A stretch of DNA of 64,000 nucleotides from CAKZQX01 sp034437035 (GCA_034437035.1 DAOTUI010000075.1:3230-67229), one strand, 5' to 3'; positions 17,847-27,233 are shown, numbered from the stretch's first letter. A program made the numbers and translations. The notes: generated from the sequence alone by a model not told the origin.

Positions 17847-20456
17847 ATGGGCCGCCTTATTTCACTGCGGTCGAGCATCCACAAGAAGATTTTGCTCCTG
17901 ATGCTCGGACTGGCACTACCGCCAATGCTGCTCGTCGGCTGGATGGGTCTGATGAGTCTGGAGCGCGCCCGCGCGCTGGTTGTCGCCGCCGGCTCGGAAG
18001 CACTACGCGCGCAGGCAGAACAAACGCTGGAGCAGCGGGCTGCCGATAAAGCCCGGCTCTACGATCAGTCACTGCACGCGATCCAACAGCAGGTTGCGGG
18101 CGTGGCACGCTATGCCGAACATCTCCTCGCTACGCCGGCACACCCAACCGGCAACGGTCAGGTCTGGATTGCGCCGGATGGTCCCGACGAGCGCACACTT
18201 GCGCAGCACAGCGCGGCTGTTGCCCACGCACGCCACCTGATGCCCCTGCTTAACACCACCGTCCAGAATAATCCGCTCCTCACGCTGGGCTATATTGCCC
18301 TTGAGGATGGCGGGGTGCTGGCCTTCAATGATGAGGCGGTCATTGCGCAGCTCCAGACGATTGCGCCCTTCGATCCCCGCGAGCGGCCCTGGTATCGGGG
18401 CGCGCTGGAACGGGGCGAAACATTCTGGACGGATCTCTATATTGATGCCAATACGCAAACCCCCACGATTACCTGCGCCGCTCCGGTGCGCAACCCGCAG
18501 GGGGAGATTATCGGCGTGGTGGGCTTCGACATGCTGCTGACGACCGTCAAGCAAGATTTGCAAGATGTGTTGATCGGAGACATCAGTGCCAACGGCTATG
18601 CGCAGTTGCTCGACCATACCGGCGCGCTGCTGGCTCACCCCGAGCTGGCGCCTGCTGCTACACGCTGGAACGAGCCGGTTATAACCGAAAACTGGCAGAC
18701 CTCGTCCAACCGGGAACTACGCGCCGTGGCGCAGCAGATGCTGGCCCGTGAGTCGGGGACAGTTCAGATTACCCATAATGCAGAGCGGGTCTATATTGCC
18801 TTCGCTCCCATTACTGCAACCGGGTGGAGCATTGCCATGGTGATCCCGGCCGGCGATATTGAGCAACCGGCGATCAACACCGGGCTGCAACTCGCGCAGA
18901 GCCAGGAACAGTTCCAGACCCGACTGCTGCTGCTGCTGGTTGTGAGTGCCCTGCTGATCTGCGGAGTTGGCATTCTGATGGCCCACTCCTTCACCCGCCC
19001 AATTCGCGCTTTATGCCATAGCGCACACCAGGTCGCCGGCGGGCATCTGGATCAGCGGCTTCCCCCGACAGGCACGGATGAGATTGGCGAGCTGGTTCAG
19101 GCATTTAATACGATGACCAGCGCGCTGCAGCAGAAAGTTGCGGAACTGGAGGCGAATGCGCGTCAGCTTATGCTGCTCAGTGCAGTTTCAAACCAGCTCA
19201 AGACAATGCTAGACTTGCCGCACCTGCTGGAGATGATTCCCCGCATTGTTTGCGAGCAGTTCGGGTTTGCGCGCGCGGTGCTCTACCTGGTGGAAGACGA
19301 CATCCTGCGCGTCGCGGCCGCCTCCTTCGGACCGGGCAACGCGGCGCAGGCCCGGCACTTTGTAGAAGTCGCCAATGCGACCCTGTTCTCCCTGGATAGT
19401 GCTGCCGGCATGGTCGAGAGTATGCACACCGGGCAGAGTGATCCGGCCATGCGCAACAGCCGGCCCGGAGTACAGATACCGATTGTGGGGCGCGACGAGC
19501 GCGTCATTGGTCTGCTCTCCGCCGAGAGGGCCGATCCGGACGCCGGCATCCCGCCGCAAATGCGGGGACAACTGCAGATGTTTGCAAACATGGCCGGGTT
19601 GACGATCGAGAATGTGCGGCTCTACGATGACCTCGAACGGCAGGTCGCCCAACGTACCGCGGAGTTGCGATCAGCGCTGGAGCGGGTGCAGCTTGCCGAC
19701 CGGCGCAAGAGTGACTTCCTGGCTGCGGTATCGCATGAACTGCGCACCCCGCTGAACGCCATCATCGGCTTCTCGGCGGTGCTGCTTGACGATCCCGACC
19801 ATCCGCTTACGCCGGTGCAGCGCGAGGACATGCAGAGTATCTATAGTAACGGCCGCTTCCTGCTCAACTTGATCACCGATCTGCTCGATCTGGCCCGGAT
19901 TGAAGCCGGACACCTGAAGTTGGATCGATCACCTGTGGCGTTGGCCCCCCTGATTGACGAAGTTGTGGGTACGGTGGAGGGATTGCGCCAGGACGGCGAT
20001 GTCCATCTGCTGCTTGATCTTCCGGATGATCTACCCCATGTTGACGCGGATACCGATCGGGTGCGCCAGATATTGCTAAATTTACTGTCAAATGCCGTTA
20101 AATTCACTGAACGGGGATCAATTACCATCAGTGCGCACCAGACGCAGGCGGCATACCTCACAATCACGGTTGCCGACACAGGTATTGGCATTCCGCTGGA
20201 ACGTCAGCATCAGCTTTTCGATGAGTTTAGCCAGTTTCACGGACGGCGCAGCAGTACACACGGAACCGGGTTAGGGCTGGCAATTACTCGCCGCCTGGTC
20301 GAGGCCCACGGGGGCACAATTCGGGTAGAGAGTCTCCCTGGTCGGGGAAGCAGCTTTACCTTTACGCTGCCCACATGCACGCATATGTTGCTGGTAGGAA
20401 TGGTGACGGAGCCTGCGCCATGCTCCGCTCCACGCCGGCTTGACGGCGATAGATAA
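17847..20456 (+). CDS. membrane sensor histidine kinase (dCache-HAMP-GAF-HisKA-HATPase)
   Basis: An 869-residue sensor kinase. Membrane segment 1 (about 15-37), an extracytoplasmic dCache-type ligand domain (about 40-350, with RPWYRGALERGETFWTD), membrane segment 2 (about 358-379), HAMP (about 380-432), a GAF domain (about 440-590), a short coiled coil, HisKA with the phospho-accepting His630 in AVSHELRTPLN, and a HATPase domain with LLNLLSNAVKF, DTGIGIP and GTGLGLAI boxes. The next gene downstream is a REC-histidine kinase hybrid, with a palindromic element between. The ligand and output are unknown; no DNA-binding response regulator is adjacent. The last 25 residues after the kinase core look like an unstructured tail. 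Confidence 0.88.
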   Translation: MGRLISLRSSIHKKILLLMLGLALPPMLLVGWMGLMSLERARALVVAAGSEALRAQAEQTLEQRAADKARLYDQSLHAIQQQVAGVARYAEHLLATPAHPTGNGQVWIAPDGPDERTLAQHSAAVAHARHLMPLLNTTVQNNPLLTLGYIALEDGGVLAFNDEAVIAQLQTIAPFDPRERPWYRGALERGETFWTDLYIDANTQTPTITCAAPVRNPQGEIIGVVGFDMLLTTVKQDLQDVLIGDISANGYAQLLDHTGALLAHPELAPAATRWNEPVITENWQTSSNRELRAVAQQMLARESGTVQITHNAERVYIAFAPITATGWSIAMVIPAGDIEQPAINTGLQLAQSQEQFQTRLLLLLVVSALLICGVGILMAHSFTRPIRALCHSAHQVAGGHLDQRLPPTGTDEIGELVQAFNTMTSALQQKVAELEANARQLMLLSAVSNQLKTMLDLPHLLEMIPRIVCEQFGFARAVLYLVEDDILRVAAASFGPGNAAQARHFVEVANATLFSLDSAAGMVESMHTGQSDPAMRNSRPGVQIPIVGRDERVIGLLSAERADPDAGIPPQMRGQLQMFANMAGLTIENVRLYDDLERQVAQRTAELRSALERVQLADRRKSDFLAAVSHELRTPLNAIIGFSAVLLDDPDHPLTPVQREDMQSIYSNGRFLLNLITDLLDLARIEAGHLKLDRSPVALAPLIDEVVGTVEGLRQDGDVHLLLDLPDDLPHVDADTDRVRQILLNLLSNAVKFTERGSITISAHQTQAAYLTITVADTGIGIPLERQHQLFDEFSQFHGRRSSTHGTGLGLAITRRLVEAHGGTIRVESLPGRGSSFTFTLPTCTHMLLVGMVTEPAPCSAPRRLDGDR

Positions 20457-20465
20457 CCCTGGATA

Positions 20466-20727
20466 ACAGGAGTTACGCGGTGGGTATCCAAACCGGGTGT
20501 TATCAGGCTCAAACGCCCGGTTTCGCCTGCGGCAGCATGGTACTCGTTTTATCTTCTTTGCACAACATTTGCACAATGTGCAAATGTTGTGCAAAGAAGA
20601 TGGTCCAATTTCGATCTTTGGAAAAAAACCGTGGCGCGGAGAGCCACGGTTTTTTTCCAAAGGATGTCCGGTACCGCCCTGCCGGAGGCGATAGTTCCTT
20701 CCGGGTCAAGCACCACGTAACTCATGT
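20466..20727. repeat. dispersed palindromic element, copy 6 (two central hairpins)
   Basis: Ends ACAGGAGTTACGCGGT and ACCACGTAACTCATGT. Two central hairpins in series: one with TTTGCACAACATTTGCAC arms, and one with arms AAAAAAACCGTGGC and GCCACGGTTTTTTT. Inner arms CGCCTGCGGCAGCATGGTAC and CGCCCTGCCGGAGGCG. It lies between the two kinase genes. Confidence 0.85.
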
Positions 20728-20762
20728 GAATAAGATACCGAGCAGATACAGCGATAACAACT

Positions 20763-21980
20763 ATGACAGAACAACCAGTTATCCTTTATATCGAAGATAA
20801 TCCCGACAATCAACGCCTGATTCAGCGTATTCTGACCACACGCGGCTACACTGTGCTGATCGCGCGTGACGGCCCGGAGGGACTGGCGCTGGCCCGCGAA
20901 ACCCAGCCGGTGATAGTGCTGGTCGATCTCAATATTCCCGGTCTCGACGGCTACGAGACAACCACCCGCCTGCGCAGTCTGCCCCATCTGCAAACCACAC
21001 CGATTGTGGCCCTGACCGCCGATAATCGGTCCAGCGCGCGGGAGCATGCCCTGGTCGCCGGGTGCGACGGCTACATCTCCAAGCCGGTCGATGTGCGCCG
21101 GCTGCCGGGTCAGATTGCCGAGTTTATCGGCGGGAAGCGCGAGTTTGTGCCCCCCGTTGTTGAGACCGCCGTGCTACGTGAGTATAACCATAAGCTGGTT
21201 GAGCGCCTGGAACAGCGTGTGCGCGAACTGAGCACAGCCAATGCGGAACTTCAGGAACTTGATCGGATCAAAAGCCAGTTTCTCTCGACACTCTCGCACG
21301 AACTACGGACACCCCTGACGTCGCTACTGGGCTATCTTGAACTCTTTTTACGTGGTACGCTAGGGCCGCTCAACGACACCCAGCACGAGGCAGTGGCACT
21401 GATGCGCCGCAATGCCGAGATACTGAGCCGGCATTTGAACAATCTGCTCTATCTGCAAGAGGCGCGCTCGACCAGCCTGAATCTAACCAGCGTGTACCTG
21501 ACCGAATTACTCCAGCAGGTCGTAGATGCGATCCAGGGCCAGATCCGGCAGCGCAATGTGCAACTGGATCTGCTGGTCGCAGAGGTTGCGCCACTCCAGG
21601 CCGATGCGAAGGCGCTTCAACTGGTGGTGCATAATCTGCTGGACAATGCGCTTAAATTCACCCCGTCCGGTGGGCAGATTGTGCTGTCGGTCGAGGATGA
21701 ACCATCACGCGTGCTGCTGCGGGTGGCCGATACCGGCTGTGGCATTCCTGAGGAAGCCATCGAGAAGATCTTCCTGCCCTTCTACCAGATTGATAACTCG
21801 CTGGCACGGCCTTATCCCGGCAATGGCGTGGGCCTGGCGATTGTGCGGCACATTGTCGAGGCACATGCCGGGCAGATAACCGCGCGCAGTGTCCCCGGTC
21901 AGGGTACAATCTTTACCGTGATGCTGCCCCGCACGCCGGCAACCGGCGAAACCACGAACGGAGCCGGCATCAGCATCTAA
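20763..21980 (+). CDS. response regulator receiver-histidine kinase hybrid
   Basis: A 405-residue soluble protein with an N-terminal receiver domain (about 5-122; acidic pocket Glu11/Asp12, phospho-Asp55 in VLVDLNIPG, Lys in ISKPVD), a short coiled coil, HisKA with His179 in LSTLSHELRTPL, and a HATPase domain with VHNLLDNALKF, DTGCGIPE and GNGVGLAIV. No membrane segment. It probably receives phosphate or a signal from the membrane kinase encoded just upstream, which would make a phosphorelay, but no terminal DNA-binding regulator is present locally. Confidence 0.85.
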   Translation: MTEQPVILYIEDNPDNQRLIQRILTTRGYTVLIARDGPEGLALARETQPVIVLVDLNIPGLDGYETTTRLRSLPHLQTTPIVALTADNRSSAREHALVAGCDGYISKPVDVRRLPGQIAEFIGGKREFVPPVVETAVLREYNHKLVERLEQRVRELSTANAELQELDRIKSQFLSTLSHELRTPLTSLLGYLELFLRGTLGPLNDTQHEAVALMRRNAEILSRHLNNLLYLQEARSTSLNLTSVYLTELLQQVVDAIQGQIRQRNVQLDLLVAEVAPLQADAKALQLVVHNLLDNALKFTPSGGQIVLSVEDEPSRVLLRVADTGCGIPEEAIEKIFLPFYQIDNSLARPYPGNGVGLAIVRHIVEAHAGQITARSVPGQGTIFTVMLPRTPATGETTNGAGISI

Positions 21981-21993
21981 CCGGAGACAACCG

Positions 21994-22791
21994 CTACTCA
22001 TCCCCGGCGATGAGATAAACCTCAACCTCCACGACGCCGCGCAGTTGCGGATCACCCTCGATCCGGTGGAAATCGCGCATCACCGCATCGCCAAAGACAT
22101 CCGGCAGGGTGTCCTGGAGCAGATCATTAACCGCCTGCGAAAGCCGCCCACCCTCGGCCGGCGTCGGTGCAACCCCAAATGTTAAAACAATCCCGGCACG
22201 CTTGCCCTGCAGATTGCCAAACTGCTGCCGGATCTGGTTACGCAGGCGCTGCTGCTCCTGCTGCCGCACATTGGCATCGGCACTAAAGAGCGCATCGGCA
22301 TTGGCGGCAAGCTGGAACTCCATCGCTTCCTGCGACAACACCACATCGTCAAAGGCGATAATGCGCCCGGTTGGACTGGGCCCCGGCGTGTACGTTGGGA
22401 AAGGCGTATAAGTCGGCGCGGGCGTCGGGCTGGGACCAACGGTAAACGTCGGAAAGGGCGTATAGGTCGGCGCGGGGGTCGGACTGGGCCCCGGTGTGTA
22501 GGTCGGCAACGGCGTATAGGTGGGCAGCGGCGTCGGACTGGGGCCAACGGTGTAGGTGGGCAGCGGCGTCGGGCTGGGACCAGTAGTAAATGTCGGGAGC
22601 GGCGTGTAGGTCGGGCCGGGGGTGTAGGTCGGCGCGCGCGTCGGGGTTAGCGTTGGCGGGAGTGGCGCAAATGAGCCACTCGGCGCGGCGACCAGAAAGA
22701 TAACCGCCAATCCCAACAGCAGATCGGCAAAAAGCCAGCCACTCAACAGCGTTGTATCGCGGACACGCGGCTGTGACCTGCGCTGCCGCAT
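21994..22791 (-). CDS. membrane protein with Pro/Thr stalk and MotB/OmpA-like C-terminal domain
   Basis: A 265-residue protein. A short basic N-terminus is followed by one membrane helix (about 16-36). Then comes a stalk of about 100 residues built from PTYTP/PLPTYTP/GPSPTP repeats (about 45-142) and a C-terminal domain (about 145-265). That domain has an order reminiscent of OmpA/MotB domains: ALFSADANVR, then IVLTFGVAP, a helical LSQAVNDLL stretch, and a final RGVVEVEVYLI strand. The similarity is by eye and weak. It is the downstream gene of a two-gene operon with the coiled-coil membrane protein at 22867-24084. The stalk DNA is a degenerate tandem repeat. Confidence 0.55.
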   Translation of the reverse strand: MRQRRSQPRVRDTTLLSGWLFADLLLGLAVIFLVAAPSGSFAPLPPTLTPTRAPTYTPGPTYTPLPTFTTGPSPTPLPTYTVGPSPTPLPTYTPLPTYTPGPSPTPAPTYTPFPTFTVGPSPTPAPTYTPFPTYTPGPSPTGRIIAFDDVVLSQEAMEFQLAANADALFSADANVRQQEQQRLRNQIRQQFGNLQGKRAGIVLTFGVAPTPAEGGRLSQAVNDLLQDTLPDVFGDAVMRDFHRIEGDPQLRGVVEVEVYLIAGDE

Positions 22792-22866
22792 GATCGTCTC
22801 CTTCAGGTATTCAATGGTTCCGGTACGGTTCAGATGACCAGGCGTTGTTCCTGCGTCAGCAGGGTA

Positions 22867-24084
22867 TCACCGCTCGGCATCCGGGGGCACCTGCGCCAGA
22901 TTTTCTTCAATCACGCGGTTAATCTGCTGCAAGGACTGCACCGCCGCCTGCATCTCCTGCGTCCAGCGCTCCAGCATGCGCCGCTCATGCGCAACCGATG
23001 CGAGAAACTGGGCCTGCGCCGCCGCCAGATCCCCGGCAGAGGTGCGCATATCCATGACAGCCTGCGTGCTCTGAGTTGCAGCATGCGCGAAGGTATTGAC
23101 GGCATCGCGCAGATCGATCCCCATCGTCTGGAAACTGCTGCCCATCGTCTGGAGATTAGTGCCCATACCCTGCATATCGATACTCGTCGTCCGGTAGGTA
23201 TCGGTGAGCAGCCGCAGTTGCGCGGTCGCCTGGCGGATAGTGTTCGCAAACTCCTGCTGCTGATCGCGCTGCTGATCGGCCAGTTGATTGAACGCATCAG
23301 AGAGGGAGTTCAGAATGCGCCCCTGCTGCATCGGGATCTGGTGTAGCGATTGCGCCGCCGTCAGCATGCCCTGCGTGCCGGTTACAAAATCACGAATGAA
23401 GGTGGAGAGGTCACCAACCTCTTTCTCTTTGCGCTCGGCCAGTTCCTGGACCCGCATCCGCTCCTGGCGCAGTTCGTTTAACAATTCCTGGGCCGCATAG
23501 TCAAACTGGGAAAGGAACCCGGATGTCTGGCGGGTGCGCCGGGCAGTCAACGCCAGCGAGGCATCGGCCAGGACACTGGACAGTTCATCACGCACCTGAT
23601 CCGCATACCGGTCGGCCTGACTATTCTGCGCCAGCACCAGAAATGTCAGGATGGCAACAATTGCCAGGAGAATACCATCGATCAAGGCGATGGTACTGAG
23701 GCGCACCCCGAGGCGGCCTTCCTGCCACAAATAGAGAAATGCCTGTGCCGCCAGGTCGGGATTGGCCGCGACAATATCGCCATAATTCTCCAGCGCCAGC
23801 CAGATGCCAATCCAGGTAACAGCAATGGGCATAAAGATCAACACATTGCGCAACACCTCAAGAAAGCGCACACTCCCACCGCCGCGGCTACGCACCTGGT
23901 CGGCAATCGTATCCGGGTCGATAAGTTGAAAAATATCCGCGACGGCCCAGGTGTCCGCGGCCTGCTCTCCTTCAACGGCGGCTCCCAGGTCGCGCAGGCG
24001 CTCTGCGGCACCCTGTGAACTGGACTCAACATCGTCGGCCAGATAGTCTAGCCGTTGCCTGAGGGTCGCCGGGCGCTTCAACAT
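22867..24084 (-). CDS. two-helix membrane protein with long coiled-coil tail
   Basis: A 405-residue protein with an N-terminal soluble part (1-75), two membrane helices (about 77-98 and 131-152) and a long cytosolic alpha-helical, Gln-rich coiled-coil tail (about 160-405, containing repeated LQTMG/FQTMG heptad-like segments). It is followed after 75 bases by a single-helix protein with a MotB/OmpA-like end. That layout recalls MotA/TolQ/ExbB plus MotB/TolR pairs and the ZorA/ZorB pair, but no family-specific motif is certain. Function unknown. Confidence 0.55.
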   Translation of the reverse strand: MLKRPATLRQRLDYLADDVESSSQGAAERLRDLGAAVEGEQAADTWAVADIFQLIDPDTIADQVRSRGGGSVRFLEVLRNVLIFMPIAVTWIGIWLALENYGDIVAANPDLAAQAFLYLWQEGRLGVRLSTIALIDGILLAIVAILTFLVLAQNSQADRYADQVRDELSSVLADASLALTARRTRQTSGFLSQFDYAAQELLNELRQERMRVQELAERKEKEVGDLSTFIRDFVTGTQGMLTAAQSLHQIPMQQGRILNSLSDAFNQLADQQRDQQQEFANTIRQATAQLRLLTDTYRTTSIDMQGMGTNLQTMGSSFQTMGIDLRDAVNTFAHAATQSTQAVMDMRTSAGDLAAAQAQFLASVAHERRMLERWTQEMQAAVQSLQQINRVIEENLAQVPPDAER

Positions 24085-24105
24085 AACGTTCTCCCCATCT
24101 CACTT

Positions 24106-24178
24106 CACTCCATGGAGTTATGCAGTCCTCCGCGAGGAGGCATATTTCACCTCCGGCAGCGTGGAACGGGACATTCCA
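24106..24178. repeat. degenerate half copy of the dispersed palindromic element, copy 7
   Basis: Only the left half is recognisable: GGAGTTATGCAGT, then CACCTCCGGCAGCGTGGAACGG. No central hairpin or right end. Confidence 0.4.
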
Positions 24179-24270
24179 TCAACGTGTTAGCTATTGTATC
24201 ACGATGTCTCGCCTCCCCTGAACCAGCGCAGAATGATAAATGTATGATACCCGCCGTAACGCATGCAAAT

Positions 24271-24310
24271 AAAAAGAGCCACCTCGCACAAGCAGAGGTA
24301 GCTCTAAAAA
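24271..24310 (-). terminator. rho-independent terminator of the RRM gene
   Basis: Read on the minus strand, stem AGAGCTACCTC/GAGGTGGCTCT with loop TGCTTGTGC, followed by TTTTT. It lies about 105 bases after the RRM protein stop. A-tracts on both sides make it possibly bidirectional. Confidence 0.75.
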
Positions 24311-24409
24311 ACCAGATATGATAATGATGAACGTTCGCTTTAGCACATCCAGTGCCGGAACCGCGAGGCGTTCCGCGCTGCCGGCAGAACCCGCTCCACC
24401 CGGCCGATG

Positions 24410-24727
24410 CTAATAGCGGTCACGCGGAGGGCGCGAGCCACCACGGCGGTTGCCGCCACCGCCACCACCGCCACCACCACCACCTTTGCTTTCGGCCTCG
24501 TTCACGCGTAACGGTCGCCCATCAATTTCATGTCCGTTAGTTGCATTAATCACAGCAACGATATCATCGACCTCCATCTCCACGAACCCAAACCCCCGTG
24601 AGCGACCCGTCTCACGGTCGTTGATCACCCGTGCGCGCTGCACGTCCCCGTGGGGGCGAAAGATCTCTTCCAGTTCCGCATCGCCAACACTCCACGGCAG
24701 GTTCCCAACAAACAAGTTGACGTACAT
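24410..24727 (-). CDS. RRM RNA-binding protein with glycine-rich tail
   Basis: A 105-residue protein with one RRM domain (about 2-80): RNP2 is LFVGNLPW and RNP1 is RGFGFVEM. The C-terminal tail has a run of about 11 glycines followed by Arg/Gly/Pro residues. It resembles the small Gly-rich Rbp proteins of cyanobacteria and other phyla, which bind RNA and are often cold-induced. The ATG at 24727 has GGGAG 7 bases upstream. An in-frame extension to 24913 lacks RRM similarity and is rejected. Confidence 0.9.
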   Translation of the reverse strand: MYVNLFVGNLPWSVGDAELEEIFRPHGDVQRARVINDRETGRSRGFGFVEMEVDDIVAVINATNGHEIDGRPLRVNEAESKGGGGGGGGGGGNRRGGSRPPRDRY

Positions 24728-25312
24728 CAGTACACTCCCATTCCACGTTTGCACGTGGCAGCACTCATAGCGGCTGGTATATTCCATTGACCTCCAGGCC
24801 GCCGTTCCAAAAACCAGGTCTCCGATACGCGCCAGAGGTTCGACCTGGTGCCGCACCTTCGCTCTCGCGCTACAACGTATACCCCTCTGAGCGAAAGAGG
24901 TTCTGCTGAGCACACCGGGGACAGTTGGGAAGAACTGATGCGGGGTCGCAGCGGTAATACGTTGTCGGATGGGTGCAGTATAGCATGTTTTACACCAGTT
25001 TGGGAACCTGTTCGGGGAGAAAAGTTAGAAATTCGTAAAAAATGCACAATGGGCATGCCCTACCCTCAGCAACATGCCGGGGAGCGCAGTAGCGATCTGG
25101 CGCATTCGTATCAGTTATATACTCCGTTTGCGGGCGGGCAAGCAAAGCCGGTTCCTCCTGGCAAATACTGTACTTTCTTGACTACAAAAATAAGAAAGTG
25201 TTATACACCCTGATCGGCATTATCGCACATGCCACAAGAACCAGCAACGAGCGGCACACATATCCCAAGGTGCCAGTCCGATCCCACAGTCGGGTACGCC
25301 CTCCGGCTCTAC
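24728..25312. other. intergenic region upstream of RRM gene
   Basis: 585 bases with no gene I can support. Read on the minus strand, a TATACT -10-like box lies at 24977-24982 without a good -35. If used it would give the RRM mRNA a 5' leader of about 240 bases, typical of cold-regulated RNA-binding protein genes. Confidence 0.35.
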
Positions 25313-25687
25313 TTAGCAGCGGATGCGCCGGATCGTCGGCAGCAAGTCGGTATTGATCGCAATTTTCAACACAAACTCGTCGGCCCCGGCAGCCAGTGCC
25401 ACCTGGCGGTAACCTTTGCTATCGAGAAATCCCAGGACAATTATCTTGACCTGGGGTAGCGCTGCCCGCACCTGGGGAATAAGCTGGAGACAACGCGTAC
25501 TGTTGAGGCCCGTACCAAGTAAAAGCACGTCAGGTTGCAGGGTTATGGCCTGGGTCAAAGCATCTTCGCCACCATTGGAGGTTCCTAGAATAACAAATTC
25601 ATTGTAGTAGTACTCCTGTAATAACTCCACGGCAATGCGTAAAAAGACCGGGTTGCTATCGATAAGCAGCACCGAAACGGGTTGCAT
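25313..25687 (-). CDS. stand-alone pseudo-receiver domain protein
   Basis: A 124-residue single receiver domain with no output domain. The first strand VSVLLIDSN keeps one acidic residue (Asp10). At the phospho-acceptor position the expected Asp is Gly58 in QPDVLLLGTG. The switch Thr/Ser is Gly86 in IIVLGF, while Lys108 in FVLKIA is kept. It is therefore probably not phosphorylated in the normal way and may act as a binding domain. Single gene, not adjacent to a kinase. Confidence 0.75.
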   Translation of the reverse strand: MQPVSVLLIDSNPVFLRIAVELLQEYYYNEFVILGTSNGGEDALTQAITLQPDVLLLGTGLNSTRCLQLIPQVRAALPQVKIIVLGFLDSKGYRQVALAAGADEFVLKIAINTDLLPTIRRIRC

Positions 25688-25849
25688 AATATCTGCCTTT
25701 TACGCCCTCTCCCTTCCAGGATTATTCATCAGGACACACAGCCAGGGCGTTCTGTTCCATCACAACATATCGTCACTGCCAGAGACAGGGTGGTACACCA
25801 CTATCCCCGGCAGTACATCTTCCTACACCATTACCACATATACTTAATA

Positions 25850-26007
25850 ACAGGAGTTACGTGGTTGCTCACCCAAAAGGAATTTTCGCCTCCGGCAGGG
25901 CGGAAGACTCCGATCTTTTGCACAAAAAAGTACCACGCTGCCGCAGGCGAAATCTGCCGTTATTGGGAACAAACGGCCCGTTTGAAGGCGCACTGCGTAA
26001 GTCCTGT
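25850..26007. repeat. dispersed palindromic element, copy 8 (short)
   Basis: Ends ACAGGAGTTACGTGGT and ACTGCGTAAGTCCTGT. Inner arms CGCCTCCGGCAGGGCGGAAG and GTACCACGCTGCCGCAGGCG. The central hairpin is almost lost: only CTTTTGCACAAAAAAG remains. At 158 bases it is the shortest copy with both ends. Confidence 0.8.
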
Positions 26008-26020
26008 TAATAAAACCTGA

Positions 26021-26416
26021 TCACCCGACCCGGCGATCATACTGCCGCCCGGCAATGACCCGCAGCATGGGGCGCGGTGCAGGTTCCGGTAAATTGATAA
26101 CGACGGATGGCATCTCATCCGGCAGTTGGGCCATAACAACCGAGTTATCGATCCCATACCCAACCGAGACATTCCCGTCGGCGTGCCAGTCATTCATCCA
26201 TTCCTGTCCATTCACCAGATAGCGGTAGTGATAAGACTGTCCAGCATCCAATTCCAGCGTGACATTCCAGGTGACATCGCCGAGCCGTAAGGGCGTCGCG
26301 GTATTACTCCAATGATTGAAATCACCAACCAGATGAATAGTATCGGCCCAGATAGCAGCAGGAAGTAAAAAATTCACGCGAACTTTACCAGAGTTTCCTG
26401 GTTCCTTAGTGATCAT
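26021..26416 (-). CDS. CBM48 (AMPK/isoamylase N-terminal) glycogen-binding domain protein
   Basis: A 131-residue protein made of one CBM48 domain (about 11-95): VRVNFLLPAAIWADTIHLVGDFNHW, then a Trp-containing WNVTLELDAGQSYHYRYLVNG strand pair and EWMNDWHAD. CBM48 domains bind alpha-glucan and usually come fused to glycosidases, branching enzymes or AMPK subunits. Here it is alone with a Pro-rich 35-residue tail. It may target a partner to glycogen, fitting with glgA in the window, but this is inference. Confidence 0.85.
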   Translation of the reverse strand: MITKEPGNSGKVRVNFLLPAAIWADTIHLVGDFNHWSNTATPLRLGDVTWNVTLELDAGQSYHYRYLVNGQEWMNDWHADGNVSVGYGIDNSVVMAQLPDEMPSVVINLPEPAPRPMLRVIAGRQYDRRVG

Positions 26417-26961
26417 GGTATGACTCCCTTGTCATTCCAATGCGCTTTGCTTATCCTTCACAACCGGGGTTGGTATGGCCCAGATAACATTGCGGTGAAG
26501 ATGATAACAGCAGTAGCAGGCAATCAGCGCCGGTACGGTACATGTCTGAAATTGCAGTAGCGTCGTTAAAACCTGGTTATAGCTTACCCTACCACGCGCA
26601 CCATGGCTATGCGTAGACCTACGTAATTCTGGGAAAAGATGGGTACTATACTTTCCGCGTGCACCGAAATAGGTGAGTAGAATCGCCTGCACCACAGACG
26701 CACCATCCCACACCCTCGCCGATTAGGTCAATAGACGGAGACGATATCCCCCAAAAGTCCTATTTCCCCGGCTCGTTGCCTGTGCTATAGTTGCCAACGG
26801 TACAAAATGTTGTACCACTTGTTGACTCTGGCACTGCGGCCTGGGCCACCCTGGTGAAGAATTTGCCGCTGTGCTCTGTTTCACACTGCCATACCTCGTG
26901 CAGCGGTTCTCTCTGTCTCTACGCCACTTCATCAGGAATGTCCGGCTGCCGGGAGGTATGT
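26417..26961. other. intergenic region without recognised gene
   Basis: 545 bases between a divergent CBM48 gene and a small hypothetical gene. Open frames here have no ribosome site or recognisable sequence. No palindromic element copy. Confidence 0.4.
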
Positions 26962-27192
26962 ATGGAACAGAATAGAACACTGGAACGCTGCTGGTGTGCT
27001 ACCATTCACGGCTATCCGATTGTAGTTGAGGAACATCGGAGCGATATAGCATATACGGTTGAGTTCTATGATGGTCGCGTGTATCCGTATGGTGGTGAAC
27101 AAACGATCACCTATCTGCCCAATGGTGAACGTTTGACGGTAAATATGCTGTTGCAAAAACAGGCAGCACAAGGCGCACATCAGCCCGTATAG
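26962..27192 (+). CDS. small hypothetical protein
   Basis: A 76-residue protein starting MEQNRTLERCWCATIHGYPI, with a GGGAGG ribosome site just upstream and a good terminator 42 bases after the stop. Predicted beta-rich (IVVEEHRSDIAYTVEFYDGR). No family recognised. The ribosome site and terminator argue that it is a real, singly transcribed gene. Confidence 0.55.
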   Translation: MEQNRTLERCWCATIHGYPIVVEEHRSDIAYTVEFYDGRVYPYGGEQTITYLPNGERLTVNMLLQKQAAQGAHQPV

Positions 27193-27233
27193 CATAGTAA
27201 GTTGACGTTGGGTTGGGTATAACTCAGCCCGGA

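Noticed and set aside
17498..17884. N-terminal extension of the arginyl-tRNA synthetase frame
   Set aside because: Not similar to ArgRS, contains the intergenic region and overlaps the divergent kinase start; the ATG at 17497 has a good ribosome site.
22380..22640. Regularly spaced repeats that could suggest a CRISPR array
   Set aside because: They are codon-level repeats encoding the PTYTP/GPSPTP stalk of a membrane protein; no unique spacers.
21994..24084. Calling the membrane pair a Zorya defence system
   Set aside because: No ZorC, ZorD or ZorE gene is adjacent and the MotA/ExbB core is not certain; only the layout is similar.
26432..26713. A 93-codon minus-strand open frame between CBM48 and a small protein gene
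   Set aside because: No ribosome site, unusual Cys/His-rich composition and no family match.
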